Assembly (NCBI GenBank): GCA_963969395.1
Contig: OZ017804.1
Coordinates: 20,026,001 to 20,090,000, forward strand
Length of the DNA stretch: 64,000 bases
Reading direction: 5' to 3'
Origin: Pseudoscleropodium purum
Taxonomy: Eukaryota; Streptophyta; Bryopsida; Hypnales; Brachytheciaceae
The notes beneath the pieces are model-generated. The model did not search any database and was not told where the DNA came from. It saw only the letters and a program-made list of their open reading frames with translations. Shown piece by piece: positions 49,126 through 60,056 of this stretch. Each line of letters starts with the position of its first letter. Position 1 is the stretch's first letter. The position numbers and the translations under genes were made by a program.

Positions 49126-49563
49126 GGCCTAAAGCCTATTTCTTTTCAAAAAATTACTAACAATAATAATTCACTCTTTATAATTACATAATTAGCTTGA
49201 AAATGAATTTATAATCCCAAGTCCTTGACAAACTATTGTGGAGTTACTTACCCATGTTGGTGATTGTGGGTTGTAGAGAGGATTTCTTCTAAGGATTGGG
49301 AAATTCCGGACACTTCATCAATATAAAGAACTAAGGTGAGTACACCCAAAATTGCACCCTACTTAAAACCATCACCATCTCTTTGTGTACATATCCCAAA
49401 TCAATATGTACATATGTTGAATAAATGATTTGAAAACATCTACCAAAAAGAACTTTGACCCTCCATAACTTATGCATATGGTATCCAAGTGTCATGTTTT
49501 TTAGTACACTAGAACTTCCTTTCACTTGCCAATAGGAAAATATGAAAATTTGACTAGTCTAAC

Positions 49564-52500
49564 TGTCGCAGCACAGGGCAGGTCAATTCCCCATTATACT
49601 CACAAAAATCGCTCTAGAGTATAACTAAGTGACTCTAAAGATCGAACCCACGAGATCCTGTGAAGTATCTAGCTCTATTAAGCAGTTAAGCTCAGTCAGT
49701 ATGCCAATCTTACTTTCCGGTCCTAGATCTAGAACCAGAAATATTACCACACCGGATAACTACAGACCGGATTACTCCTTCTTCCGGTCCTACTAACTAT
49801 CCGGTCCGTACAAATACCCAAATCCCAGGATCTCACAACTTCCGATCCTGGAAATCCTTTCTGACCAATCCGGTCGGAATGGTCATCCTGTACTCGTAAT
49901 CCTATCCGGTTTGGTTTTGCCTCTGTTTCACCATCAGAGGGGTCGCCGCTTAATTTTGAGAGTGGTAGGCCCACCACTCCTTCCGTGACTTATAGTGGCT
50001 GAAGACCCACTGTCCTACCTTCTAGACTCCTAAGCTAATCCGGATCCGGTTTGGTCCTTCACAACAACCCAGATAGCAATCCGGGTCGTAGGTCACACAA
50101 AGACCCCACACTCGACCCTCTCGTACTACAACGACCTTGATGCTACTTCCGATCCGTGCGAAGACAGGTGGTTACAAGTGCACCCGTCCGTTCCAACATC
50201 AACTAAAGTTCTTCCGTTACCCCTACGGGTGGTGAGACCTCACAGGAGATCGGATACTCGACCGGATTTCCCACCCGGGAGTTCTAGCGCAGCTAAGGAA
50301 TCCCTCCCTACCCGCCTAGCCTAACAACGGCTTTCTCACCCGGAATCTCAAACTCTAGACGTGCTGAGGAACTAAGTTCACTCCCAACTCTTCGGTACCT
50401 ACTCACATGCACCTAGGATCGGAAAATAAACACCAAGGGGAGAAATCACTTACAAACTAACTCGTACTATCCTAACTCCACATTATACAATCCTGTCGCG
50501 CTGGAGAGAGATACACAACGAAGAGAATGGAAAGGTACAAGAAGTTTGCAAAATGAACAACTCCCAATTCCCTTCGCAGGAACCGATTTATATACAAAGG
50601 GTCAAAACCCTAAAAGCACAAAAAGGAGCGGAAAACCCGTGGGGGTCCGCCGCCACCTAAATCTAACTTCCGGTCTAACCTAATACTATTGAGCCGGATC
50701 CGGATCCGGATCCGCTCCTACTCCTAACTGAAATTAAAATCCTATCTACCCTACAACTCTAGATCCTATCGTCGGGCTTCCGACCTCCGGGGTTAGCTCC
50801 TCGAAGACTTCGCTCAAATTCCGGACCCGTTCCCCCTCCGCAGGATTCGGTCCGGGTGGAGACTCCAGGTCGATGGTAATATCCGGTCTCGAGCCCGGAG
50901 TCCCAGTCCGTGCAGACTTCTTGGACTCAGGAGTCCAATCCTTCCTGTCCTTTGCCATAGTTGCATCCGGAAAGAGGTCCGGTAGAGAGATGTCCGAAAG
51001 GTGAATACCTTTGTCGCACGTCGCTCCCGTCAGCTTCCGGCTGCTCTCCTCGATCCGGTCCGCTGCCTTCCGCCCCTCCACCATTGCCGTCTCCACCTGC
51101 TCGGCGAAGTCCGCGAGAATCCGGACCATCCGGGAACCGGATAGTTTCTTCTCTTCGTGGATCTTCTCGTCGAAGAGCTTCGCCTTGGCCGCTGCCGTTC
51201 CGGTCTCTCCCAGGACCGTCTTGATCTGCTCGGCCACCTTCCGAGTCTCCTCCGCCATCTCCCGAGCGGCCGTCACGTCTTCCTGATAGGCGAAAAGTGT
51301 TGCCTTCAGTTTATCTACCTCCTCCTGCAACCGGCGGATCTCGGCTTCCTGCTTCCGGGTCTCTTCCGGATTCGTGATGCAGTGCGCCACTTGTTCCGCC
51401 AAGTTGCTGTCCGGTGCAGCACCCACCAACTTGCCGATTGCCGCAAGCGTCCTGTGCTTCACCTCCCAATCCGCCCTGATGTTGCAGAGGACGTTGATCA
51501 GACCGTTGAACGGATCTTGCATATCCGGATCTCCCCCGGAATTGGTCTTCTCGGCTTCCGGTTTCTCTTCCGGGGCCGGTTTGTCTTGACCGGGAGGCGT
51601 CCCGCGCTTGTGTGGAGGCGTCAGCTTCTGTCGCTTGATCGGCGGCATCAACTCCTCCTCTTCCTCGCTGGACTCCCGGTCTGACTCGGAATCGGATTCC
51701 GCTTCGTCATCCGTCTCCGACTCCCCATACTTCAGCAGCACTTCCTGCGTCTTCCACGCCTTCTCCTCTATGTTGGTGAGGACTTGGTTCTCCCGATAGA
51801 GGTGGAAGAGGTAAGGGCACACTGGAGTGGCCCTTTTCTTCCCAACCCTACTAACAAGCTGGGCCACGAGATCGGAAATGATCCGTGCCCAGTCCACTTT
51901 CCGGGTACCACTGAGGGCACCAAAAATGGTGTTGCCTAGGGTGATCGTCACCCTGGTCGGCTTTTCCGGGTGAAGAACCGGAACCAGGAATTGCAGGAGC
52001 CGACGGTGTCGGTCATCCAAGCAATCCTCGACCGCGTATCCGTCCTTCGGGTTGACGGCTCCCTTGAACTTCCCTCGGACAAACTCATCCTTCCGGCTCG
52101 CCATTCCCAAACCTCCTGCCCGGAAACCGTAAACCGCTCTCCACATCCCCTCGTTCCAGCTGACGGGAGCTCCCCTCACGGTGTTGTCAAACTGGTTGGA
52201 CAGCTTTCCGAGGAGCTCCTTGACCATTCTCTCCTCCCTAAAACCCCAAGGTTTCTCGGCAAACCCGAGGCAACCCATGGATCTGAGATCATCCATGAGT
52301 TCAGCCTTTTCCGGCTCTGTGGAGGGAATAACCGGAATGACTTTCCGGAGCTTCACCTCGCCTCCAGAGGGACTCGCTTGCCTCGACCTACGTAGCTGAG
52401 GCATTCCCACTCACATCTACCTCACTCTCTCCTAGCCGCACGTCCCGTTCCTCACTTCCTCTCTCCGATCTCAACCGGAAGCAGAACAGACAAAACACAA

Positions 52501-52867
52501 ACGCTCAGACGCACAAACGACAAAAACTCAACCGCGCACGCTCAAGGTCGAGTTTCTAAAAGGGGGTGCAACAGTGAAAGCTCCTCCTTTTATAGTCCCT
52601 GGACCCTTTCCGGTTTGTCATCATGAATCCGGGTTACCATCATAATCCGGTTCACCATCATCATCCGGTCCTAGACCTAATCCGTGTTACATTTCGTTTC
52701 CGTCGTTAGTTACTCCTGACCGGATTGGATCTAAGAAGCCCACTACTTCACGTTCCGTGCTAATTCTGAGTTTTCCTTTCCCACCTAATCGGATCCGGTT
52801 AGCTAATGACTAGTTTCCGTTCCTATTTTGGTGTATACTAAGAAAATCAAAATTCTAAGCTGCGACA
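49564..52867 (-). mobile_element. TG...CA element copy 4 (3304 bp, full length)
   Basis: Ends TGTCGCAGC and GCTGCGACA, flanked by CTAAC (49559-49563 and 52868-52872). The left arm has the empty site near 41956-41985 with a single GTTAG. It is closest to copy 5: both share NSGGDPDMQDP, CNIRADWEV and the string CGTTACCC where copies 1-3 read CGTTTACC. Confidence 0.97.
50746..52404 (-). CDS. 552-aa element protein (copy 4)
   Basis: Intact frame from ATG at 52404 with the same layout as copy 3. It differs at scattered residues, mostly conservative, and has no stop or frameshift. Two intact subfamily versions (copy 3 against copies 4 and 5) suggest that the frame was kept under selection until recently. 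Confidence 0.8.
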   Translation of the reverse strand: MPQLRRSRQASPSGGEVKLRKVIPVIPSTEPEKAELMDDLRSMGCLGFAEKPWGFREERMVKELLGKLSNQFDNTVRGAPVSWNEGMWRAVYGFRAGGLGMASRKDEFVRGKFKGAVNPKDGYAVEDCLDDRHRRLLQFLVPVLHPEKPTRVTITLGNTIFGALSGTRKVDWARIISDLVAQLVSRVGKKRATPVCPYLFHLYRENQVLTNIEEKAWKTQEVLLKYGESETDDEAESDSESDRESSEEEEELMPPIKRQKLTPPHKRGTPPGQDKPAPEEKPEAEKTNSGGDPDMQDPFNGLINVLCNIRADWEVKHRTLAAIGKLVGAAPDSNLAEQVAHCITNPEETRKQEAEIRRLQEEVDKLKATLFAYQEDVTAAREMAEETRKVAEQIKTVLGETGTAAAKAKLFDEKIHEEKKLSGSRMVRILADFAEQVETAMVEGRKAADRIEESSRKLTGATCDKGIHLSDISLPDLFPDATMAKDRKDWTPESKKSARTGTPGSRPDITIDLESPPGPNPAEGERVRNLSEVFEELTPEVGSPTIGSRVVG

Positions 52868-53018
52868 CTAACAATAATAACTAGACACAATTCATAAAAG
52901 AGGCGATTTTTGGGGTACCTGCCTTAATACCATATTTCATTTTATTAATTTAGTTACCGGTTCATTTAATTAGTTTGCTGAGTGAGCCAGCCTAATTGTT
53001 TGTTCTCTCTTTGTTTTC

Positions 53019-53318
53019 ATGAAAGCACCGTCATTTTCCAAAGAAAAAAACACTCCGTTTCAATTCCGACTACGTCTCGCTGAGCGTATTCACTTTCCAC
53101 CTGAAATGCGAAAAAAATTCAATAAATCTTTAATTAAAATTTACAAAAATCTTTGTATAATTTCCTGTACAAGTAAGCATATATTGAAATGTACAATAGG
53201 AATTTATGGAATGATGAATGAAATATATGCAATAGTGAATACTATGAGGGATACACGTATATTAGAATGCATTAGAAATTTGACTCAATTTTTTACAAAG
53301 AATGGCACCTCAAATTGA
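53019..53318 (+). CDS. 99-codon open frame conserved in both arms (right copy)
   Basis: Mirror copy of 41521-41820, with one visible residue change. It points outward towards the palindrome array, as the left copy does. The family is unknown and coding status unproven. Confidence 0.3.
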   Translation: MKAPSFSKEKNTPFQFRLRLAERIHFPPEMRKKFNKSLIKIYKNLCIISCTSKHILKCTIGIYGMMNEIYAIVNTMRDTRILECIRNLTQFFTKNGTSN

Positions 53319-54799
53319 AGAATTGAAAAGAAAAACTTATAAATATCAAAAACTTTGTAAATAGCTTACTTGTTGTGAAATTCAAAATTGCTTGAATTGA
53401 ATAAATTTCTCAAAATCATTTGATAATAGCAATTGAAAATGGAAATCATGAAAGCTCAAAACTCACAAAAGCACAAAATCATAGAAATGTAAGCCAAGAG
53501 AAGCAATGGAATTGCTACCTCTATAATATCACCCTACAAATCTTCTTTAATATCACCTTAATTGCAACAACTATATTATTTCTATAATATCACTCTTTGT
53601 AATAAGTGATATTACAAAGGTGATGCAAATTGCTATTGTATTTCTGAAATATCACATTGTGAAAAAATATGATATCTACGTATGCATAATTGAAAGTACT
53701 TTTACCAAAACTTTAAAATAATTATTTTAAAGACTTATTGAAATCATTATCATGCATTCTATTGAAATGTATTATAATTTTACCAATGTGATACAATGAA
53801 TGCGTAGCATAACAAGTAGTAGTCCTTAGTATTAATGGTAGCATTTGCAATATTACAATGGGAGTTATGATTTTAGTAGTATGATTGTTATATTGTTATA
53901 TTGTTATTTTTTTACATTGTTATTTTATTATATTGTTAATTATAAATTTTAAAATTTTGAATTTAAATTTAAATTTTAAAATTTAAAATTTAAAATTTTT
54001 TTATTTTTAGTATTTATTTGAATAATACTTGTTTTTTTAATTTTTAATTTTTTCATATTGTTATTTTGTTATTTATGTTATTTTGTTATTTTGTTATATT
54101 GTAACGAAATATCAAAAATAAAGAAAATAATAAAAATGCATCTTTTTCTTTAGATGAATGATTTTTGAGCCCCCTACTTTAAGTGTGTAGTTGTTGGGAA
54201 GTATTGTTTCAAGGTATGTCAGCCCTTCATAAATTCATCAAATATCATCCAAAGAATGTGAATAAATATATGCACTATTAATAAACATTATAATGTTGGC
54301 AAATCTGTTGTTGATTCCATACTAAAGGCGCCGCACTCCAATGGTGTAAACCTGACAAGGAATGTGCTGACATTGCTCAGAGCGTTAAGTGATGTCAGAG
54401 AAGTTGTACGCCGATGTGGAATGATGTTGAGGAATTTGAGGGAAATACAAAAATCCAGAACATTTTGCTCAAGTATTTCCGTGCCTACTCTCTAGAAGCT
54501 CTGTCTACCTTCTCCGGAACCTCCATCTTCTGTGCCAATTTCACATCAAAATTAATCAGTCTTTCTGTAGCTGACTTGTTCATTTTCCTTTGTTGAGCTT
54601 TCTTGTACTCTTGCGGACTGCAGCGTATTGTATTCCAACATCTTCTGGCCCAAGTTTGATAGTTTCAGTGGCGAGCATGGACGTTGCTATGAGTTTCGAG
54701 TAAGTGCCATTATCCTCAAATAGGTTGTAGCATTACCAATGTGTTGCCGTTGTTGTTTGTTTTGAAACATAGAAGCATCTGCATACATGTAGCCATTGC

Positions 54800-55730
54800 T
54801 CTTTAGAAATTGGTGTGGAAGTAGTTCATATTAGGTCTGTGAGGAGACGCATTTAGGTTTTCAATGTTGTAATCACAAGTGTCACAACTGCTTTTCTCAT
54901 TTCCGCCGAGAGAAATGCAATCTTCGGTCATGCAACCCTATATACATGTTGCTATTTTGAAGTTGGTATGTCTTGAATTCATGTTGGGTGTATGAGGAAA
55001 GGTGGTGTCTTTGTATTGTTGTAATCGCGAAGTATGCTTCCAATTATTGTTTGGAGAAAATTGTAATCTTCGGTCATGCAACTCCATGTAGATGTTGCTC
55101 TTAAGAAATTGGTATGAACGGAATTTATGATGAGTCCATGAGAGCGCAGTGTATTTTGCATTGTTGTAATTGGAGTACGCTTCATATTTTCTACGGAGGA
55201 AATTTTAGTCCTTCGTCATGCAACTCCATGTAGATGCCGCTCTTATGAAATTGATATAGGAAGAATTCATTTTTAGTGTATGAAGAACGTAGTGTCTTTT
55301 GCGTTGTTGCAATTGCAAAATTCCCTTTTCAATTATTGTACGGAGAATATTGTAGTTTTTGGTCATGCAACCCCCTGTAGATATTCCTCTTAAGAAATTA
55401 GTGTTCAGATTTTATGTTGGGTCCATGAGGAAGCGTGGTGTATTTTGCATTGTTGTAAGCGCGAAGTACACTTCGTATTTTTTGTAGATCACATTGTAGT
55501 CTTCGATCATGCAACCCCATGTGAATGTCGCTCCAACAAAATCAGTATGAAAGGAATTCGTGTTAGGAAGTGCGGTGTCCATTGTATTGTTCCAATTGCA
55601 AAATACGCTTCCTCATATTTTCTCAACCGGAAAAGAGTCTTTGGTCATGTAGCCCCATGTAGATGTTGAAGCAAAATTTGTGTGAAAAGAACCCATGTTA
55701 GGTCCATCTGAAAGTGCATTGTGTTTTTGA
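54800..55730. repeat. degenerate ~143-bp tandem array (right arm)
   Basis: Inverted copy of the array at 36870-37800, with strings like GGTCATGCAACYCCATGTAGATG recurring about every 140-147 bp. The repeat order matches the left arm. Confidence 0.75.
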
Positions 55731-55796
55731 ATGTTATAATCGCGAGGTATACTGCTTTGTATTAGTTATAATCAACTGTCGTGAAAAATATGCAAA

Positions 55797-56420
55797 GTTA
55801 TCATTGAGTCAACGATAACTTTTGGTAGAATTCAAAGGTGCGTTCATTTCCAATAATCAACTGTTGTGAACTATATCCAAAGTTATCATTGAGTCAACGA
55901 TAACTTTTGGTAGAATCCAAAGGTGCGTTCATTTCACAATAATCCATTGTCAAGAAATATATGCAAAGTTATTGTTGAGTCAACAATAACTTTTATTCAA
56001 ATCTGAAGATGCGTTCATTTCACAATAATCAATTTTTGTGAAATATATGCCAAGTTATCGTTGAGTCAGTGATAACTTTTATTCAAATCCAAGGGTGCGT
56101 TCGTTTCACAATAATCAACTATCGAGAAATATATGCAAAGTTATCGTTGAGTCAATGATAACTTTTGGTAGAATCCAAAGGTGCGTTCATTTCACAATAA
56201 TTAACTTTTGTGAAATATATGCCAAGTTATCGTTGAGTCAATGATAACTTTTATTCAAATCCAAGGGTGCGTTCGTTTCACAATAATCAACTATCGAGAA
56301 ATATATGCAAAGTTATCGTTGAGTCAATGATAACTTTTGGTAGAATCCAAAGGTGCGTTCATTTCACAATAATCAACTTTTGTGAAATATATACAAAGTT
56401 ATCGTTGAGTCAACAATGAC
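55797..56420. repeat. array of eight 23-bp palindromes at 86-bp spacing (right arm)
   Basis: Palindromes start at 55797, 55882, 55968, 56054, 56140, 56226, 56312 and 56398. Read from the outer end inward, the linker types are A B A B A A B B, against A B A B B A B B in the left arm, so unit 5 has been exchanged or converted. The array ends 217 bp from the arm's outer end, as on the left, and lies just upstream of the methyltransferase-like gene. Confidence 0.92.
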
Positions 56421-56523
56421 TTTTACTCAAATCTGAGGGTGTGTTCATTTCACAATAATCAATTGTAATTGCTAGCCTGAAATATATAAATGATCACTTT
56501 GTATGTTATTTTCTATCATCAAA

Positions 56524-56546
56524 GTTATCGTCAACTCATCGATAAC
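56524..56546. repeat. degenerate palindrome next to the array (right arm)
   Basis: Mirror copy of 36052-36074, 126 bp outside the last array palindrome. Confidence 0.75.
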
Positions 56547-57091
56547 TAAACAATTCTAGAAATTTAGAATATGAACCTCAGTATATTGATGTGATATAGA
56601 GTTGATTATATTAGAAGACTGTTTATGAAGCATTTAGTGGGTCGAAGAACAACACAAGGACGGAGGCAGAACTCTGGATTTGCAACACCACGGCTGTCTG
56701 CTCCCACAACATCCGGAAGTAGAGCAAAGCCTGGGAACACAAGATCTGAGCCAAAGAAGAGGGGTGCACCAGTAGGAGCAGAAACTAGTCGAAAGAGAAG
56801 GAAGAGTTTCATGGTTGGTGTCGCAGCTTAGAATTTTGATTTTCTTAGTATACACCCAAATAGGAACGGAAACTAGTCATTAGCTAACCGGATCCGATTA
56901 GGTGGGGAAGGAAAACTCAGAATTAGCACGGAACGTGAAGTAGTGGGCTTCTTGGATCTAATCCGGTCAGGAGTAACTAACGACGGAAACGGAATGCAAC
57001 ACGGATTAGGTCTAGGACCAGATGATGATGATGAACCGGATTATGATGGTAAACCGGATTCATGATGACAAACCGGAAAGGGTCCAGGGAC

Positions 57092-57098
57092 TATATAA
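57092..57098 (+). promoter_or_regulatory. TATA box of the element protein gene
   Basis: TATATAA (TATAAAA in the other copies) lies 190 bp before the ATG of the 552-aa frame and is kept in all five copies. Position and sequence fit a Pol II core promoter for the element protein. Confidence 0.6.
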
Positions 57099-57281
57099 GG
57101 AGGAGCTTTCACTGTTGCACCCCCTTTTAGAAACTCGACCTTGAGAGCGCGCGGTTGAGTTTTTGGAGTTTGTGCGTCTGGACGTTTGTGTTTTGTCTGT
57201 TTTGCTTCCGGTTGAGATCGGAGAGAGGAAGTGAGGAACGGGACGTGCGGCTAGAAGAGAGTGAGGTAGATGTGAGTGGGA

Positions 57282-58940
57282 ATGCCTCCGCTACGTAGGT
57301 CGAGACAAGCGAGTCCCTCTGCAAGTGAGGTGAAGCTCCGGAAAGTCATTCTGGTTATTCCCTCCACAGAGCCGGAAAAGTCTCAACTCATGGATGATCT
57401 CAAATCCATGGGTTGCGTAGGGTTTGCCGAGAAACCCTGGGGTTTTAGGGAGGAGAGAATGGTCAAGGAGCTCCTCGGAAAGTTGTCCAACCAGTTTGAC
57501 AACACCGTGAGAGGAGCTCCCGTCAGCTGGAACGAGGGGATGTGGAGAGCGGTTTACGATTTCCGGGCAGGAGGTTTGGGAATGGCGAGCCGGAAGGATG
57601 AGTTTGTCCGAGGGAAGTTCAAGGGAGCCGTCAGCCTGAAGGACGGATACGCGGTCGAGGATTGCTTGGATGACCGACACCGTCGGCTCCTGCAATTCCT
57701 GGTTCCGGTTCTTCATCCGGAAAAGCCGACCAGGGTGACGATCACCCTCGGCAACACCATTTTCGGTGCCCTCAGTGGTACCCGGAAAGTGGATTGGGCA
57801 CGGATCATTTCCGATCTCGTGGCCCAGCTTGTTAGTAGGGTTGGGAAGAAAAGGGCCACTCTAGTGTGCCCTTATCTCTTCCACCTCTATCGGGAGAACC
57901 AAGTCCTCACCGATATGGAGGAGAGGGCGTGGAAGACGCAGGAAGTGCTCCTGAAGTATGGGGAGTTGGAGACGGATGATGAGGCGGAATCCGATTCCGG
58001 GTCAGACCGGGAGTCCAGCGAGGAAGAGGAAGAGCTGATGCTGCCGATCAAGCGACAGAAGCTGACGCCTCCACACAAGCGCGGGACGCCTCCCGGTCAA
58101 GACAAACCGGCCCCGGAGGAGAAACCGGAAGCCGAGAAGACCAATTCCGGGGGAGATCCGGATATGCAAGATCCGTTCAACGGTCTGATCAACGTCCTCT
58201 GCAACATCAGGGCGGATTGGGAGGTCAAGCACAGGACGCTTGCGGCAATCGGCAAGTTGGTGGGTGCTGCACCGGACAGCAACTTGGCGGAACAAGTGGC
58301 GCAATGCATCACGAATCCGGAAGAGACCCGGAAGCAGGAAGCCGAGATCCGCCGGTTGCAGGAAGAGGTGGATAAACTGAAGGCAACTCTTTTTGCCTAT
58401 CAGGAAGACATGACGGCCGCCCGGGAAATGGCGGAAGAGACTCGGAAGATAGCCGAGCAGATCAAGGCGGTCCTGGGAGAGACCGGAACGGCCGCTACCA
58501 AAGCGAAGCTCTTCGACGAGAAGATCCACGAAGAGAAGAAACTATCCGGTTCCCGGATGGTCCGGATTCTCGCGGACTTCGCTGAGCAGGTGGAGACGAC
58601 AATGGTGGAGGGGCGAAAGGCAGCGGACCGGATCGAGGAGAGCAGCCGGAAGCTGACGGGAGCGACGTGCGACAAAGGTATTCATCTTTCTGACATCTCG
58701 CTACCGGATCTCTTTCCGGACGCGACCATTCAGAAGGATAGGAAGGATTGGACTCCTGAGTCCAAGAAGTCTGCACGAACTGGGACTCCGGGCACGAGAC
58801 CGGATATCACCATCGACCTGGAGTCTCCACCCGGACCGAATCCTGCGGAGGGGGAACGGGTCCGGAATTTGAGTGAAGTCTTCGAGGAGCTAGTCCCGGA
58901 GGTCGGAAGCCCGACGATAGGATCTCGAGTTGTAGGGTAG
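57282..58940 (+). CDS. 552-aa element protein (copy 5)
   Basis: Intact frame with ATG at 57282 and stop at 58938-58940. Same layout as copies 3 and 4: basic N-terminus, plant-transposon-protein-like region, acidic stretch (ETDDEAESDSGSDRESSEEEE), RQKLTPPHKR, long coiled-coil part and a Pro/Glu-rich end (TRPDITIDLESPPGPNPAEG). A few residues are specific to this copy. No catalytic motif is visible. Confidence 0.8.
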   Translation: MPPLRRSRQASPSASEVKLRKVILVIPSTEPEKSQLMDDLKSMGCVGFAEKPWGFREERMVKELLGKLSNQFDNTVRGAPVSWNEGMWRAVYDFRAGGLGMASRKDEFVRGKFKGAVSLKDGYAVEDCLDDRHRRLLQFLVPVLHPEKPTRVTITLGNTIFGALSGTRKVDWARIISDLVAQLVSRVGKKRATLVCPYLFHLYRENQVLTDMEERAWKTQEVLLKYGELETDDEAESDSGSDRESSEEEEELMLPIKRQKLTPPHKRGTPPGQDKPAPEEKPEAEKTNSGGDPDMQDPFNGLINVLCNIRADWEVKHRTLAAIGKLVGAAPDSNLAEQVAQCITNPEETRKQEAEIRRLQEEVDKLKATLFAYQEDMTAAREMAEETRKIAEQIKAVLGETGTAATKAKLFDEKIHEEKKLSGSRMVRILADFAEQVETTMVEGRKAADRIEESSRKLTGATCDKGIHLSDISLPDLFPDATIQKDRKDWTPESKKSARTGTPGTRPDITIDLESPPGPNPAEGERVRNLSEVFEELVPEVGSPTIGSRVVG

Positions 58941-59091
58941 ATAGGATTTTAATTTCAGTTAGGAGTAGGAGCGGATCCGGATCCGGATCCGGCTCAACAG
59001 TATTAGGTTAGACCGGAAGTTAGATTAGGATGGCGGCGGACCCCTATGGGTTTTCCGCTCCTTTTTGTGCTTTTAGGGTTTTTACCCTTTG

Positions 59092-59099
59092 TATATAAA
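59092..59099 (+). promoter_or_regulatory. second TATA box, 3' part of the element
   Basis: TATATAAA follows TTTTACCCTTTG about 150 bp after the stop codon and is conserved in every copy. If the whole unit is an LTR, this is where a promoter for downstream genomic RNA would be expected, with a U3/R-like boundary after it. A pyrimidine-rich TGTGTCTCTCTCCAGC follows about 80 bp later. Confidence 0.5.
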
Positions 59100-59987
59100 T
59101 CGGTTCCTGAGATGGGAATTGGGAGTTGTTCATTTTGCAAACTTCTTGTACTTTTCTATTCTTTTCATTGTGTGTCTCTCTCCAGCGCGACAGGATTGTA
59201 TGATGTGGAGTTAGGATAGTACGAGTTGGTTTGCAAGTGAATTCTCCCCTTGGTGTTTATTTTCCGATCCTAGGTGCATGTGAGTAGGTACCGAAGAGTT
59301 GGGAGTGAACTTAGTTCCTCAGCACGTCTAGAGTTTGAGATTCCGGGTGAGAAAGCCGTTGTTAGGCTAGGCGGGTAGGGAGGGATTCCTTAGCTGCGCT
59401 AGAACTCCCGGGTGGGAAATCCGGTTGAGTGTCCGATCTCCTGTGAGGTCTCACCACCCGTATGGGTAACGGAAGAACTTTAGTTGATGTTGGAACGGAC
59501 GGGTGCACTTGTAACCACCTGTCTTCGCACGGATCGGAAGTAGCATCAAGGTCGTTGTAGTACGAGAGGGTCGAGTATGGGGTCTTTGTGTGACCTACGA
59601 CCCGGATTGCTATCTGGGTTGTTGTGAAGGACCAAACCGGATCCGGATTAGCTTAGGAGTTTAGGAAGTAGGATAGTAGGTCTTCAGCCACTATAAGTCA
59701 CGGAAAGAGTGGTGGGCCTACCACTCTCAAATGTAAGCGACGACCCCTCTGATGGTGAAACAGAGGCAAAACCAAACCGGATAGGATTACGGGTACAGGA
59801 TGACCATCCGGACCGGATTGGTCAGGACGGATTTCCAGGATCGGAAATTGTGAGATCCTGGGATTTGGGTATTTGTACGGACCGGATAGTAAGTAGGACC
59901 GGAAGAAGGAGTAATCCGGTCTGTAGTTATCCGGTGTGGTGGTATTTCTGGTTCTAGATCTAGGACCGGAAAGTAAGATTGGCATAC

Positions 59988-60056
59988 TGACTGAGCTTAA
60001 CTGCTTAATAGAGCTAGATACTTCACAGGATCTCGTGGGTTCGATCTTTAGAGTCA
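59988..60056 (+). ncRNA. tRNA-like Pol III-box segment near the element 3' end
   Basis: GAGCTTAACTGCTTAATAGAGC (TAGCTTAACTGC in copy 2) resembles an A box and GGTTCGATC at 60038-60046 is a near-perfect B box, about 45 bp apart as in tRNA genes. TGACT at 59988 can pair with AGTCA at 60052-60056 like an acceptor stem. A TTTTT run (60078-60082) follows. The T stem does not pair well, so this is not a working tRNA gene. All five copies keep it. A tRNA-derived or SINE-like module is plausible but unproven. Confidence 0.4.

Larger units (their letters stand above)
49135..56637 (-). repeat. right arm of the 4.2-kb inverted duplication
   Basis: Reverse complement of the left arm. Without element copy 4 and one CTAAC it measures 4194 bp. 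The outer end is ...GAAGCATTTAG at 56637, and sequence then diverges at once (TGGGTCG here, AAAGTGCC on the left). It keeps empty sites for copies 2 and 3, as the left arm does for copy 4. Confidence 0.95.

Noticed and set aside
35961..56637. Inverted duplication as an assembly artefact
   Set aside because: The arms carry different insertions with perfect target duplications and reciprocal empty sites, plus base and array differences, so they are separate sequences.
59988..60056. A genuine tRNA gene
   Set aside because: The A and B boxes and an acceptor-like stem exist, but the T stem does not pair and no clear anticodon arm was found.
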